A stretch of 39,762 nucleotides of DNA, from positions 1 through 39,762 of the forward strand of contig JAQGOP010000061.1 in assembly GCA_028293545.1 (NCBI GenBank). Reading direction: 5' to 3'. Source of the stretch: Verrucomicrobiota bacterium (GTDB lineage Bacteria > Verrucomicrobiota > Verrucomicrobiia > Opitutales > Opitutaceae). Shown piece by piece: positions 33,618-39,762 of the stretch (the stretch's first letter is position 1; each line of letters opens with the position of its first letter). Made by a program: the position numbers and the translations under genes. A model generated the notes under the pieces. It was not told where the DNA came from. It ran no database searches and worked only from the letters and a program-made list of their open reading frames with translations.

Positions 33618-35432
33618 TTACTTCGACTTCTTGGCGGCTTTCTGGCGCTCGCCTTGGTTGAGGATGCGCTTGCGGAGACGCAGGCTCTTCGGCGTGACCT
33701 CGACCAGTTCGTCGACGGCGATGTACTCGATCGCGCGCTCGAGGGAGAGTTTGAGCGCAGGCGTCAGGCCGGTGGCAACACCGTCACCCTGCGAGCGGAA
33801 ATTGGTGAGCTTCTTTTCGCGGACGGCGTTGACCGAGATGTCCTCGTTGCGGGGATTCTCGCCGACGATCATGCCTTCGTAAACCTTCTCGCCAGGGCTG
33901 GTGAAGAGCTTGCCGCGTTCTTGGACCATCACGAGCGCGTAGGGCGTGGTTTCACCGGCCTCAGTGGCGATGAGGGTGCCGGTCAGGCGCGTGAGCACTT
34001 CGCCCGCGAACGGTCCGTATTCCTTGAAGAGATGGCTCAACACGCCGCGGCCGCTGGTGGCGTTGACGACGTCGATTTCCATGCCGATCAAACCGCGCGT
34101 CGTGATCGTGGCTTCGATCATGGTCGTGTGCGGCAGCTTCTCCATGTTGGTCAGCTGGCCTTTGCGATTCGCCAGGTTCTGCATGATGGCGCCGACGCAT
34201 TCGTCGGGCACTTCGATCCAGACGGTTTCGTACGGCTCCTGGCGCACGCCATCGACGATCTTCTCGATCACGGTCGGGCGGGAGACAAGGAGTTCAAAAC
34301 CTTCGCGGCGCATCGTTTCGACGAGGACGGCGACCTGCATGGCGCCGCGGGCCTTGACGTTGAAGATGCCAGCCTTGTCGGTGTCCTCGATTTGGATGGA
34401 AACGTTCAGCTTGAGCTCGCGCATGAGGCGTTCGCGCAGCTGGCGGGAGGTGACGAGCTTGCCTTCCTGGCCGACGAGCGGGCCGTCGTTCACGCAGAAC
34501 TGCATCTCGAGCGTCGGCGGATCGATCTGGGTAAAGGGCAGGGCGTGGCCGGCTTCGTCGGCGGTGAGCGTGTCACCGATATCGACGTCCTCGAAACCCG
34601 AGATCCCGACAATGTTGCCGGCGACCGCGGTTTCGGTTTCGCGGGTGCCGAGGCCGGTGAATTCAAACACCTTGGTGATCTTGGCGCGGACGCGTTTGCT
34701 GTCGGAGTGACGGACGACGAACACGGTTTCGCCGATCTTGGCGACGCCGCCCAGAATCTTGCCGACGGCGATACGGCCGACGTAATCGCTCCAATCGATG
34801 TTGGAGACGAGCATGTGGAACGGCTCCGAGGGCTTCGCGAACGGCGGCGGGATGTGGTCGAGCACCGTCTGGAACAGCGGGGACATGTTCTCCTTCTTCT
34901 CGCCGAGATGGTACATCATGTAGCCATCGCGACCCGACCCGTAAACGACGGGGGCGTCGAACTGTTCCTCGGTCGCGTTGAGTTCCATCAGGAGCTCGAG
35001 GACCTTGTCGTACATCTTGGCGGGCTCGGCGTTATCGCGGTCGATCTTGTTGATGACGATCACGACCTTGAGGCCGTGGGCGAGGGCCTTGCGGAGCACG
35101 AAACGGGTTTGGGCCTGGGGACCATCGTAGGCGTCGATGACGAGGAGAACGCCGTCGACCATGCGAAGCGCACGTTCGACCTCGCCGCCGAAGTCGGCGT
35201 GGCCGGGGGTGTCGACGATGTTAATGGTCTTGTCGCCCCAATGGACGGACGTGTTCTTGGCCTTGATGGTGATGCCCTTTTCCTTCTCGAGGTCCATGGA
35301 GTCCATGGCGCGTTCCTCGACCTGCTGGTTGGCGCGATAGACGCCGCCTTCCTTGAGCAATTTGTCGACGAGGGTGGTTTTCCCATGGTCGACGTGGGCG
35401 ATAATGGCGATGTTACGGATGTTCTGGTTCAT
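33618..35432 (-). CDS. typA: Translational GTPase TypA/BipA
   Basis: Ribosome-associated GTPase of 604 aa, involved in stress adaptation and late 50S assembly. G-motifs are intact: [10 protein letters not shown] (G1), the switch region with GITIKAKNT (G2), [16 protein letters not shown] (G3) and [12 protein letters not shown] (G4). Domain II and the EF-G-like domains follow. The TypA-specific C-terminus contains [39 protein letters not shown] and [17 protein letters not shown]. The N-terminus [20 protein letters not shown] fixes the ATG at 35432. It is convergent with the efflux operon across the REP/heptad block. Confidence 0.97.
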   Translation of the reverse strand: MNQNIRNIAIIAHVDHGKTTLVDKLLKEGGVYRANQQVEERAMDSMDLEKEKGITIKAKNTSVHWGDKTINIVDTPGHADFGGEVERALRMVDGVLLVIDAYDGPQAQTRFVLRKALAHGLKVVIVINKIDRDNAEPAKMYDKVLELLMELNATEEQFDAPVVYGSGRDGYMMYHLGEKKENMSPLFQTVLDHIPPPFAKPSEPFHMLVSNIDWSDYVGRIAVGKILGGVAKIGETVFVVRHSDSKRVRAKITKVFEFTGLGTRETETAVAGNIVGISGFEDVDIGDTLTADEAGHALPFTQIDPPTLEMQFCVNDGPLVGQEGKLVTSRQLRERLMRELKLNVSIQIEDTDKAGIFNVKARGAMQVAVLVETMRREGFELLVSRPTVIEKIVDGVRQEPYETVWIEVPDECVGAIMQNLANRKGQLTNMEKLPHTTMIEATITTRGLIGMEIDVVNATSGRGVLSHLFKEYGPFAGEVLTRLTGTLIATEAGETTPYALVMVQERGKLFTSPGEKVYEGMIVGENPRNEDISVNAVREKKLTNFRSQGDGVATGLTPALKLSLERAIEYIAVDELVEVTPKSLRLRKRILNQGERQKAAKKSK

Positions 35433-35681
35433 GGCGCGGACGCGTTCTGGTCTTTGGAAAAAAGAAGACCGTGCTGAGCGGCCCCGGTGAATGCAAGGCC
35501 GAAGGCGACGGGGTCGTTGCTCCTTTTCAAATCTGCCACTTTGGCTGCTGCGAATTCCACGAATAATTTGTGTGGTTTGGCGCTTAGCCGCTTCCGGAAA
35601 TCCGGTAGCCTATCCGCTTGATTCCAACGGTAACAGGGGTCCAATCGCTACTAGCCTCGATAACTCAAATAATCTCCAAAT
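35433..35681. other. Gap upstream of typA
   Basis: About 250 bp with no convincing gene; it should contain the typA promoter. A 71-codon open frame on the minus strand (35429-35644) overlaps the typA start and has no ribosome site, so I do not call it. Base composition becomes more AT-rich from here to about 37.4 kb. Confidence 0.4.
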
Positions 35682-35855
35682 ATGTCCGAAGAGACCGTCT
35701 ATCACTACCTCGCAACTCGCCATGATGGGAGTAAAGAATCGAACATTGAATTGAGAAAACTGGAAGAAACCGGAATGGACTTCATCGGCTATGTTGGATT
35801 TGGAGGGCTGTGCACGTTTCCAAAAATCGAATGGAAGAGTCTTATCGCAGGCTAA
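35682..35855 (+). CDS. Small hypothetical ORF, 57 aa
   Basis: Opens at ATG 35682 (MSEETVYHYLATRHDG) and ends KIEWKSLIAG at TAA 35855. The composition is protein-like (charged first half, then TGMDFIGYVGFGGLCTF) with no signal peptide. I know no family for it. It runs convergently toward the CTERM-protein gene, whose stop is 6 bp away. It lies in the AT-richer island, where the genome's GC-based codon bias is weak, so coding status is uncertain. Confidence 0.4.
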   Translation: MSEETVYHYLATRHDGSKESNIELRKLEETGMDFIGYVGFGGLCTFPKIEWKSLIAG

Positions 35856-35861
35856 CTCTGT

Positions 35862-36617
35862 TCATTGATGCTTGCGCAAAGCGCAACCCATGACGACGCA
35901 GGATAGACCGAGGAATGCCGCGGTCATTCCGCCCTCAGGCACGCTCGCGACCTCCTCGGGCGAACCCGTAACCGAGAAGAAATCCACCTTCACCTGCGAT
36001 CCCGCACTAATGAAACTGCCCGCCCCTGCTCCTTCCCGATCATAGAATCCAATTTGATTTCCGTAGGAGGCGGTCGATGACGCGGTGAGAAAAGGTATGA
36101 TGAGATTATTGACGAACAGGCTGACGTTGGTGCCGTCATCCAAGATGCGAACCAAATAGGTCTGGTTTTGCACCATGCTAAACGTCCCGAGGCTCAGAAT
36201 TCCGGCGCTTGAATTCGGATAATCATAACTTCCGAGGGAAATGTTTCCAGTCGGACTACCAGTGTCGCTTTGCATACTGAAGTTCGCGAAGAGGCCGCTG
36301 TCGAATTCGCCGGATAGATTGGTCGATGTACCGTCCGTTCGGAGGGCAACGTGTAAGTCATCATGGAGGCTGCCAGTGAACCGAAACGCCATGAGCACAT
36401 CGACTGTGCCTGAAAATCCCTGATTCGTCAGGACTCGGCCACGATTCGATAGAACTAGGTCGCCGCCAGAAACGGCCACGGAACTGTCGCTCGCGAAGGT
36501 GCTTGGACTCCAATGGGAGAGATCAAGTGTTGCACCCGCGAAGGAATCGACGAAATCGGCGTGGACTGAAGGAAGGAAGGCAGCGAAGGCAGCGCCGAAG
36601 CATAGAAGGATTTTCAT
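35862..36617 (-). CDS. Secreted LamG-like protein with VPEGG C-terminal sorting tail
   Basis: Exported protein of 251 aa from ATG 36617 (MKILLCFGAAFAAFLPSVHA signal peptide, cleavage near residue 20). The mature part looks like a concanavalin-like jelly-roll: strand-rich, with DLVLSNRGRVLTN, SFVNNL-type turns and TYLVRILDDGTNVSLFVNN. The last 26 residues are VPEGG, a hydrophobic helix (AAFLGLSCVVMGCAL) and a basic end RKHQ. This is the tripartite plan of PEP-CTERM/VPDSG-CTERM sorting signals, which exosortase systems process. No exosortase gene is in the window. The N-terminal in-frame TTG at 36626 is ignored. A 17-bp palindrome lies 12 bp upstream of the ATG. Confidence 0.78.
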   Translation of the reverse strand: MKILLCFGAAFAAFLPSVHADFVDSFAGATLDLSHWSPSTFASDSSVAVSGGDLVLSNRGRVLTNQGFSGTVDVLMAFRFTGSLHDDLHVALRTDGTSTNLSGEFDSGLFANFSMQSDTGSPTGNISLGSYDYPNSSAGILSLGTFSMVQNQTYLVRILDDGTNVSLFVNNLIIPFLTASSTASYGNQIGFYDREGAGAGSFISAGSQVKVDFFSVTGSPEEVASVPEGGMTAAFLGLSCVVMGCALRKHQ

Positions 36618-36628
36618 CGCACCCAAAT

Positions 36629-36645
36629 ACGACCTAACGGGTCGT
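36629..36645. promoter_or_regulatory. Palindromic operator candidate 1
   Basis: ACGACC, TAACG, GGTCGT: 6-bp arms around a 5-bp spacer, 12 bp before the ATG of the CTERM-protein gene. A near-identical copy lies 35 bp away (centre to centre) over the start of the divergent XRE gene. Confidence 0.55.
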
Positions 36646-36663
36646 GTTGCGCGAGAACGAAAA

Positions 36664-36680
36664 GCGACCTAATGGGTCGT
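36664..36680. promoter_or_regulatory. Palindromic operator candidate 2
   Basis: GCGACC, TAATG, GGTCGT: same arms as copy 1 except the first base, same spacer length. It overlaps the GTG start of the XRE regulator (36679-36681). Position and symmetry suggest autorepression of the XRE gene. Confidence 0.55.
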
Positions 36681-36912
36681 GCCGTCGAAATCACCCAAAC
36701 GCAGTACCGACCCGTGGCTGAAAGCGGTCGGCGAGAACCTGCGTCGCGAACGGAAAGCTGCGGGGTTGACGCAGGAGAAACTGGCCGAGAAAGCGGATTT
36801 AGCGCCTCGCGTAGTCCAACGGATTGAGGCGGGGCAGATCACCATCCTTATCACTACCCTGAGACGGCTTCGAACGGCACTTTCCTGTAAATGGGACTCG
36901 TTGTTGAGCTGA
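36679..36912 (+). CDS. XRE-family helix-turn-helix regulator
   Basis: Small DNA-binding protein of 77 aa made of a single Cro/C1-type domain: VGENLRRERKAAGLTQEKLAEKADLAPRVVQRIEAGQ, with the recognition helix in DLAPRVVQRIE, then TLRRLRTALSCKWDSLL. The start is GTG 36679; there is no in-frame ATG. It is divergent from the CTERM-protein gene with only 61 bp between starts. That gap contains two copies of a 17-bp palindrome, so it likely controls itself and that neighbour. It could also be the regulator half of a decayed island module. Confidence 0.82.
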   Translation: MPSKSPKRSTDPWLKAVGENLRRERKAAGLTQEKLAEKADLAPRVVQRIEAGQITILITTLRRLRTALSCKWDSLLS

Positions 36913-37397
36913 GAGTGGCCGTGTCGGGCTTTTCCACGGCATCCGTTGATACTCGAAGAATTTCATACTTGTTAGCGGCGAAAGGGTATCATCCAACCGC
37001 GCGATGCCAGAGCATCCTTGGCGATTGTCCAAGAATTCGGAGAGCAGTGCTCGGAAATGAAAGCTTACGAGGCCGTCCGATTTTCTAGGCTCCTCGAAGC
37101 GTCGTTCGAGGAAGGGGAAGAAGACCGGGATAGCGGAATCGAAGAAACTTTTGACCGACGTTTTGAAGCTACTTTCCTAGCGTGAGCCGCACCTGCCGCG
37201 TTGATCATCGCGTCTAGAAAGAATCCTGCTGAGCCGTATTCGTGCTCGGGACCGACGACCTCAAGGTCGATGACTTCGGGTTTTTCCTGCTGACTCATAA
37301 TCTCAAGCGCTATCGAGGGACGGACCCCACTTTCAAAGTCGAATCCGCGGCAGGATGTAGCATGAGAGGCGAAAGCATAGTTTTTAGCTACGCGAAG
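36913..37397. other. Gene-poor AT-richer stretch
   Basis: No confident gene. Two short competing frames overlap here. On the minus strand (37298-37065) is a 77-codon frame starting MSQQEKPEVIDLEVV. On the plus strand (37057-37185) is a 42-codon frame starting MKAYEAVRFSRLLEASFEEG, open upstream to about 36976. Both look partly protein-like, which suggests remnants of acquired genes rather than intact ones. Confidence 0.35.
37065..37298 (-). CDS. Possible small protein, 77 aa (low confidence)
   Basis: The first half (MSQQEKPEVIDLEVVGPEH, then FFLDAMINAAGAAHARKVAS) is plausible as protein. The second half is Ser/Arg-rich and looks like chance reading. A GAG-type purine run lies just before the ATG. 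No family recognised. It may be a fragment or a spurious frame. Confidence 0.25.
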   Translation of the reverse strand: MSQQEKPEVIDLEVVGPEHEYGSAGFFLDAMINAAGAAHARKVASKRRSKVSSIPLSRSSSPSSNDASRSLENRTAS

Positions 37398-37432
37398 AAG
37401 CTCCGGTCTTATACACCGGGGCTTTTCTTTTT
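37395..37432 (+). terminator. Terminator-like hairpin
   Basis: AAGCTCCGGT (37398-37407), loop CTTATAC, ACCGGGGCTT (37415-37424), then TTCTTTTT. One internal T/G mismatch. On the plus strand it would end a transcript coming from the XRE side. Confidence 0.65.
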
Positions 37433-37466
37433 GTCCGCCGTATATTCGCTGTTCGCTCCTTTCGGA

Positions 37467-37488
37467 GCAGGCGGGCCGCCTGCGCTAC
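37467..37488 (-). repeat. REP-like palindrome, copy 3
   Basis: On the minus strand GTAGCGCAGGCGG followed by CCCGCCTGC (37488 to 37467), identical to copies 1 and 2. It begins one base after the stop codon of the alpha/beta hydrolase (TGA, 37492-37490). A small GCTCC/GGAGC hairpin (37455-37468) sits beside it. Confidence 0.75.
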
Positions 37489-37489
37489 T

Positions 37490-38290
37490 TCAGACGAACT
37501 TGTGTTCGGCCAACCAGAACAGAAGGTCATTCGCCCAAGGCGGCGCGGGTTGTTCAGGGGTGCCGAGTCCCAGGCCGTGCACGCCGGTTTCGTACAGGCT
37601 CATCGCGAACGGGACGTTGGCGCGGCGAAGCGCTTGGGCAAAGGCGAGGGCGTTTTCCACCGGCACGGCGTTGTCGGCGACCGTGTGCCAGATAAATGCG
37701 GGGGAGGTTCGGGCGGTAACCTGCAGTTCGGCCGAGAGGAGTTCGACAAGTTCGGCCGACGGAAACCCGCCCAGTAGGTTTTCGCGCGAGCCTTCGTGGG
37801 CGTGCGGCGCTTTCATCGTGATGACGGGATAGCAGAGGATGCCGAGGTCAGGACGGCTGCTCTCGCGTTCGATCGGATCGGTCGACTTGGGATCGCCGGC
37901 ATCGAATTTTGTAATGATGGTCGCGACCAAGTGCCCGCCCGCCGATGAACCCATCACGCCGATGCGGGAAGGATCGAGTCCTTGTTCGCGGGCGAGGTGT
38001 CGCACCATGCGCACCGAGCGCGCGGCGTCATGAAGCATGGCGGGGTGTCGATAGCCGTGGGTGCCGAGACGATACTGAAGCACCCACGCGTGGATGCCGT
38101 GGCTCGCGAGCCATTGCGCGTAGGCCTCGCCCTCGTGGGGCGCGAGCATCCCATATCCGCCGCCGGGAAAAACAATGACGCTGGCGCCGGTCGGCTTCGA
38201 GGTGGGCGGAAAGCTGGTGAGCGTGGGCCGGTCGTGGGACTGGTCGCCGAGGGAACCGGGAGCGCGGAAGTGGTAGAGGAGGATCGGCAT
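37490..38290 (-). CDS. Alpha/beta hydrolase, acetyl-esterase/BD-FAE-like
   Basis: Predicted carbohydrate esterase-type serine hydrolase of 266 aa. The oxyanion motif is FPGGGYGMLAPHEG (41-54). The nucleophile elbow is GSSAGGH with Ser116. The likely acid and base are Asp206 (HTVADNAVP) and His238 (ETGVHGLGLG). The arrangement resembles acetyl-xylan esterases and feruloyl esterases of the BD-FAE group (endo-1,4-beta-xylanase-related annotation). No signal peptide is visible, so it may act in the cytoplasm on imported oligosaccharides. The substrate is inferred, not shown. Heptad array H5 lies 7 bp upstream of its ATG and a REP directly behind its stop. Confidence 0.88.
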   Translation of the reverse strand: MPILLYHFRAPGSLGDQSHDRPTLTSFPPTSKPTGASVIVFPGGGYGMLAPHEGEAYAQWLASHGIHAWVLQYRLGTHGYRHPAMLHDAARSVRMVRHLAREQGLDPSRIGVMGSSAGGHLVATIITKFDAGDPKSTDPIERESSRPDLGILCYPVITMKAPHAHEGSRENLLGGFPSAELVELLSAELQVTARTSPAFIWHTVADNAVPVENALAFAQALRRANVPFAMSLYETGVHGLGLGTPEQPAPPWANDLLFWLAEHKFV

Positions 38291-38297
38291 GGAAGTA

Positions 38298-38332
38298 GAT
38301 TGCGGATTGCGGATACCGGAAACCGGATAGGA
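38298..38332. repeat. Heptanucleotide array H5 (unit GATTGCG)
   Basis: Five 7-bp units: GATTGCG (38298, 38305), GATACCG (38312), GAAACCG (38319), GATAGGA (38326). It shares units with H2 in the same order (TTGCGG, then xxxCCGG), 22.7 kb away. It forms an inverted pair with H6. Confidence 0.75.
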
Positions 38333-38470
38333 CAGGCAACTTTGAAGGAGGAGAGATTGTTCTTACGCCGATTTAGCCGTCGCAACTGGAGAATGGACGC
38401 GGACAAGCCGCTCACCGCATTCCACCGACGGCTGGCGCCGTGTTGTTCAGGCGCAGCTTCCGAAGCTCTC

Positions 38471-38498
38471 CCGTATCCGGTATCCACAATCCGCAATT
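38471..38498. repeat. Heptanucleotide array H6, inverted partner of H5
   Basis: Four 7-bp units (CCGTATC, CGGTATC, CACAATC, CGCAATT). The opposite strand reads AATTGCG, GATTGTG, GATACCG, GATACGG. With H5 it bounds 138 bp (38333-38470) in which I see no gene. Confidence 0.65.
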
Positions 38499-38537
38499 CA
38501 AAAAAATAAGGCCCCGAGACCTTGCGGTCCCGGGGCC
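38499..38537 (-). terminator. Strong minus-strand terminator without an assigned gene
   Basis: On the minus strand GGCCCCGGGACC (38537-38526), loop GCAA, GGTCTCGGGGCC (38521-38510), then TTATTTTTTT. A 12-bp stem with one G-T pair and U-tract. No convincing coding gene ends here on the minus strand, so it may end a non-coding transcript from the 38.54-39.43 kb tract. Confidence 0.85.
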
Positions 38538-39433
38538 AAATTTGGGGGTGGGCGTTCGCCACGTGCTCTTTCCCGATGGCACACGCTTGGGCGCGCTCGC
38601 TTTCGCGGGCGGTGTGCTTCCCGACGCCACTGTCCGCGGCATGCGGATGTATCGGTCTCATGGCGGGACCGTCCTGACCGTTGCCGGTCGGGATCTTTCG
38701 AGTGAGGCCTCTGCGCCCGGTTCGGTCACCCCCTGCCGGGGGCGGCTCGCCGGACGTGGTGCGGACACGTCTGCAATACCAATTTCTCGCGTCCGTACCG
38801 TTGCCACAGGGACGGCGCCAGCTTGTGGCTGGCCGTTGGCCCCGTGTTACGGGTCTGACCTCTTACCTCTCAGGTTGCTTTTGCTTTTGCAGCGGGGTGA
38901 CGTGTTTTTCACGCCGCCCCATCGAGGAGGTTGGGCGAACTTTGCCAGGTTCGCTCGCTCCCCGCACTCGCGCCGCCCTTTCGCGCCCGGCTTGGGGCCG
39001 GGCCTTTTGGCGGGGTGGGCCCGCCGGACAACGCGACTGCGTTCTGGTCTGCGCAGTAGCAACCAAAACCCTCTGGGGTAACTGCGTCGGCGCACGGGTC
39101 GAAACTTCCCGTGGACCTGACTCGACTCGCGCGTGGTTTCTAATCACGGCTCGCCGCTCAACTCCTTTCTTCGTGGAACTGGGCCGGACACGACTCCGGC
39201 CAGAGGAGCTGGTGATATCTGCCTGGCCCACCGCTTCCGCGGCTGGCAGGGGCGGTCGGAACCAGCTTCCGTCCACCTTTCCCCGGTCGCCCGGGCTTAT
39301 CCCAGCCGTGCTTTCAGCGACGTTTTTCAGGCCGCTGCGCTGCGACTGTTCTATCAAGGAACGAGGCAGAGCGTGCAGAGGCGGCGCGAGAACTGAAGAC
39401 TTTGTTCCTCACAATCGACTCACCGGAGCGGGG
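38538..39433 (-). ncRNA. Candidate structured non-coding transcript (unidentified)
   Basis: About 900 bp, very GC-rich and dense in local inverted repeats, for example CCGGCCCC/GGGGCCGG-type stems near 38990-39005 and CACGGG/CCCGTG around 39094-39115. Open frames exist on both strands (up to 252 codons), but they are Arg/Pro/Gly-rich, mutually overlapping and match nothing I know. The strong minus-strand terminator at 38499-38537 implies a transcript in this direction. A perfect 10-bp inverted repeat (39434-39443/39468-39477) lies at the presumed 5' side. I could not match it to RNase P RNA, tmRNA, SRP RNA or a group II intron. It could equally be decayed sequence. Confidence 0.3.
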
Positions 39434-39477
39434 CGGTGAATAAGTTGGGGGCAAGGTTGTGCACCGGTTATTCACCG
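39434..39477. promoter_or_regulatory. Perfect inverted repeat CGGTGAATAA ... TTATTCACCG
   Basis: Arms 39434-39443 and 39468-39477 are exact complements, 24 bp apart. TTATTCACC resembles a weak DnaA box (TTATCCACA class). It could be an operator for the minus-strand transcript or a small DnaA-binding pair. Confidence 0.4.
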
Positions 39478-39494
39478 AGGGGGGAATGGCGGTA

Positions 39495-39536
39495 GAACGT
39501 CGAACTTTGAACTTTGAACGTCGAACTTCGAAGTCG
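39495..39536. repeat. Heptanucleotide array H7 (unit GAACNTY)
   Basis: Six 7-bp units: GAACGTC (39495), GAACTTT (39502, 39509), GAACGTC (39516), GAACTTC (39523), GAAGTCG (39530). Same period as the other arrays, unrelated unit. No inverted partner was found nearby. Confidence 0.7.
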
Positions 39537-39642
39537 GGAAAAGTGACGTCGAGGTTTGAGGGGACGAGTATCCGGATTGTCAGGACGGCGATTGGAGGGC
39601 GAAGGGGGTATCGTCGTCCATAGTGCTTTGGCTGGCGGGTCC

Positions 39643-39762
39643 TGTGTCAGGACATCGTCACCGCATAGTATCAGGACATCGTATCCAGTCGGGTAGCGAA
39701 GGCGGAAGGTTTTTCGAAGAGAAGAACCGGATGCCATGGAGACCCACCACAATGAAAGATGT
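39643..39762 (+). mobile_element. Left end of an insertion sequence, IS21-like (partial)
   Basis: TGTGTCAGGACATCGT begins at 39643. The core TCAGGACATCGT recurs at 39671, 24 bp on, as a direct repeat. Subterminal repeats starting from a TG terminus, followed after ~100 bp by a transposase start, are typical of IS21-family ends. A candidate ORF begins at 39752. The body and right end are outside the window, so the family call is tentative; IS481-type is an alternative. Confidence 0.45.
39752..39762 (+). CDS. Possible transposase start (partial, cut by window edge)
   Basis: Only ATGAAAGATGT (Met-Lys-Asp) is present. GGAG lies 10 bp before the ATG (39738-39741). The call rests on position inside the apparent IS left end. 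An overlapping frame from ATG 39731 (MPWRPTTMKDV) is an alternative start in the same frame. Confidence 0.3.

Noticed and set aside
35429..35644. 71-codon minus-strand frame upstream of typA
   Set aside because: Overlaps the typA start, no ribosome site and no recognisable domain; a chance frame is likelier.
38538..39433. RNase P RNA, tmRNA or group II intron in the structured tract
   Set aside because: Short resemblances occur (for example GGTAAGAGG and GCATGCCG on the minus strand). The near-universal RNase P GAGGAAAGTC block, the tmRNA acceptor/tag parts and an intron domain V are all missing.
38681..39439. 252-codon plus-strand frame
   Set aside because: Arg/Pro/Gly/Cys-rich composition, TTG start, no domain, and it runs through many inverted repeats; not a credible protein.

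Overview
The window reads as a high-GC chromosomal segment of a verrucomicrobial bacterium, most likely Opitutales/Opitutaceae. This is inferred from gene content and protein style, not from a marker-gene search. The pointers are a pilus-like secretin operon in the layout known from Akkermansia (PilM-like, Amuc_1100-like, Amuc_1099-like, Amuc_1098-like secretin), a secreted protein with a C-terminal VPEGG sorting tail of the PEP/VPDSG-CTERM kind, and ordinary Gram-negative housekeeping genes. Most of the segment is core genome. The intergenic gaps are rich in small repeats.

Layout. 1-2581 (minus): pyruvate dehydrogenase operon pdhA-pdhB-E2, with E2 cut by the window edge. 2771-2933: a nested inverted-repeat element. 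2943-3458 (minus): Nudix hydrolase. 3616-9016 (plus): tightly coupled pilus-assembly operon (PilM fused to a PilN-like part, PilO-like, small bitopic protein, secretin), followed by a secreted protein with a BamE-like tail (9209-10264), a 5'-3' exonuclease and a 69-aa protein. 11749-12489 (minus): orphan OmpR-type response regulator. 12678-15512 (plus): hisG, aguB, aguA. 15883-17553 (plus): rpsA, then a lipoprotein. 18435-23909 (minus): sigma-70 factor, trpE, a secreted transglutaminase-like protein, glmS. 23980-25290 (plus): glgC. 25376-27260 (minus): lgt and a CNNM/CBS membrane protein. 27368-28851 (plus): gcvT-gcvH without gcvP. 29206-33450 (plus): RND efflux adaptor and pump. 33618-35432 (minus): typA.

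From about 35.4 to 37.4 kb the base composition is visibly more AT-rich. This part holds a 57-aa ORF, the CTERM-tagged secreted protein and a divergent XRE regulator, with twin 17-bp palindromes between the last two. Then come an alpha/beta hydrolase, a gene-poor GC-rich tract with a strong minus-strand terminator (38.5-39.4 kb), and at the right edge what looks like the left end of an IS21-type insertion sequence.

The most unusual features are the repeats. (1) Eight short arrays share a 7-bp period although their unit sequences differ. Six form three inverted pairs and several lie directly against stop codons. (2) REP-like palindromes with a GTAG (or GTGG) head sit within a few bases of gene 3' ends, and in two cases the head supplies the gene's own TAG stop. 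(3) A 163-bp nested hairpin element lies upstream of pdhA. These, the PilM-PilN fusion operon, the twin palindromes and the possible structured transcript at 38.5-39.4 kb are the items most worth following up.
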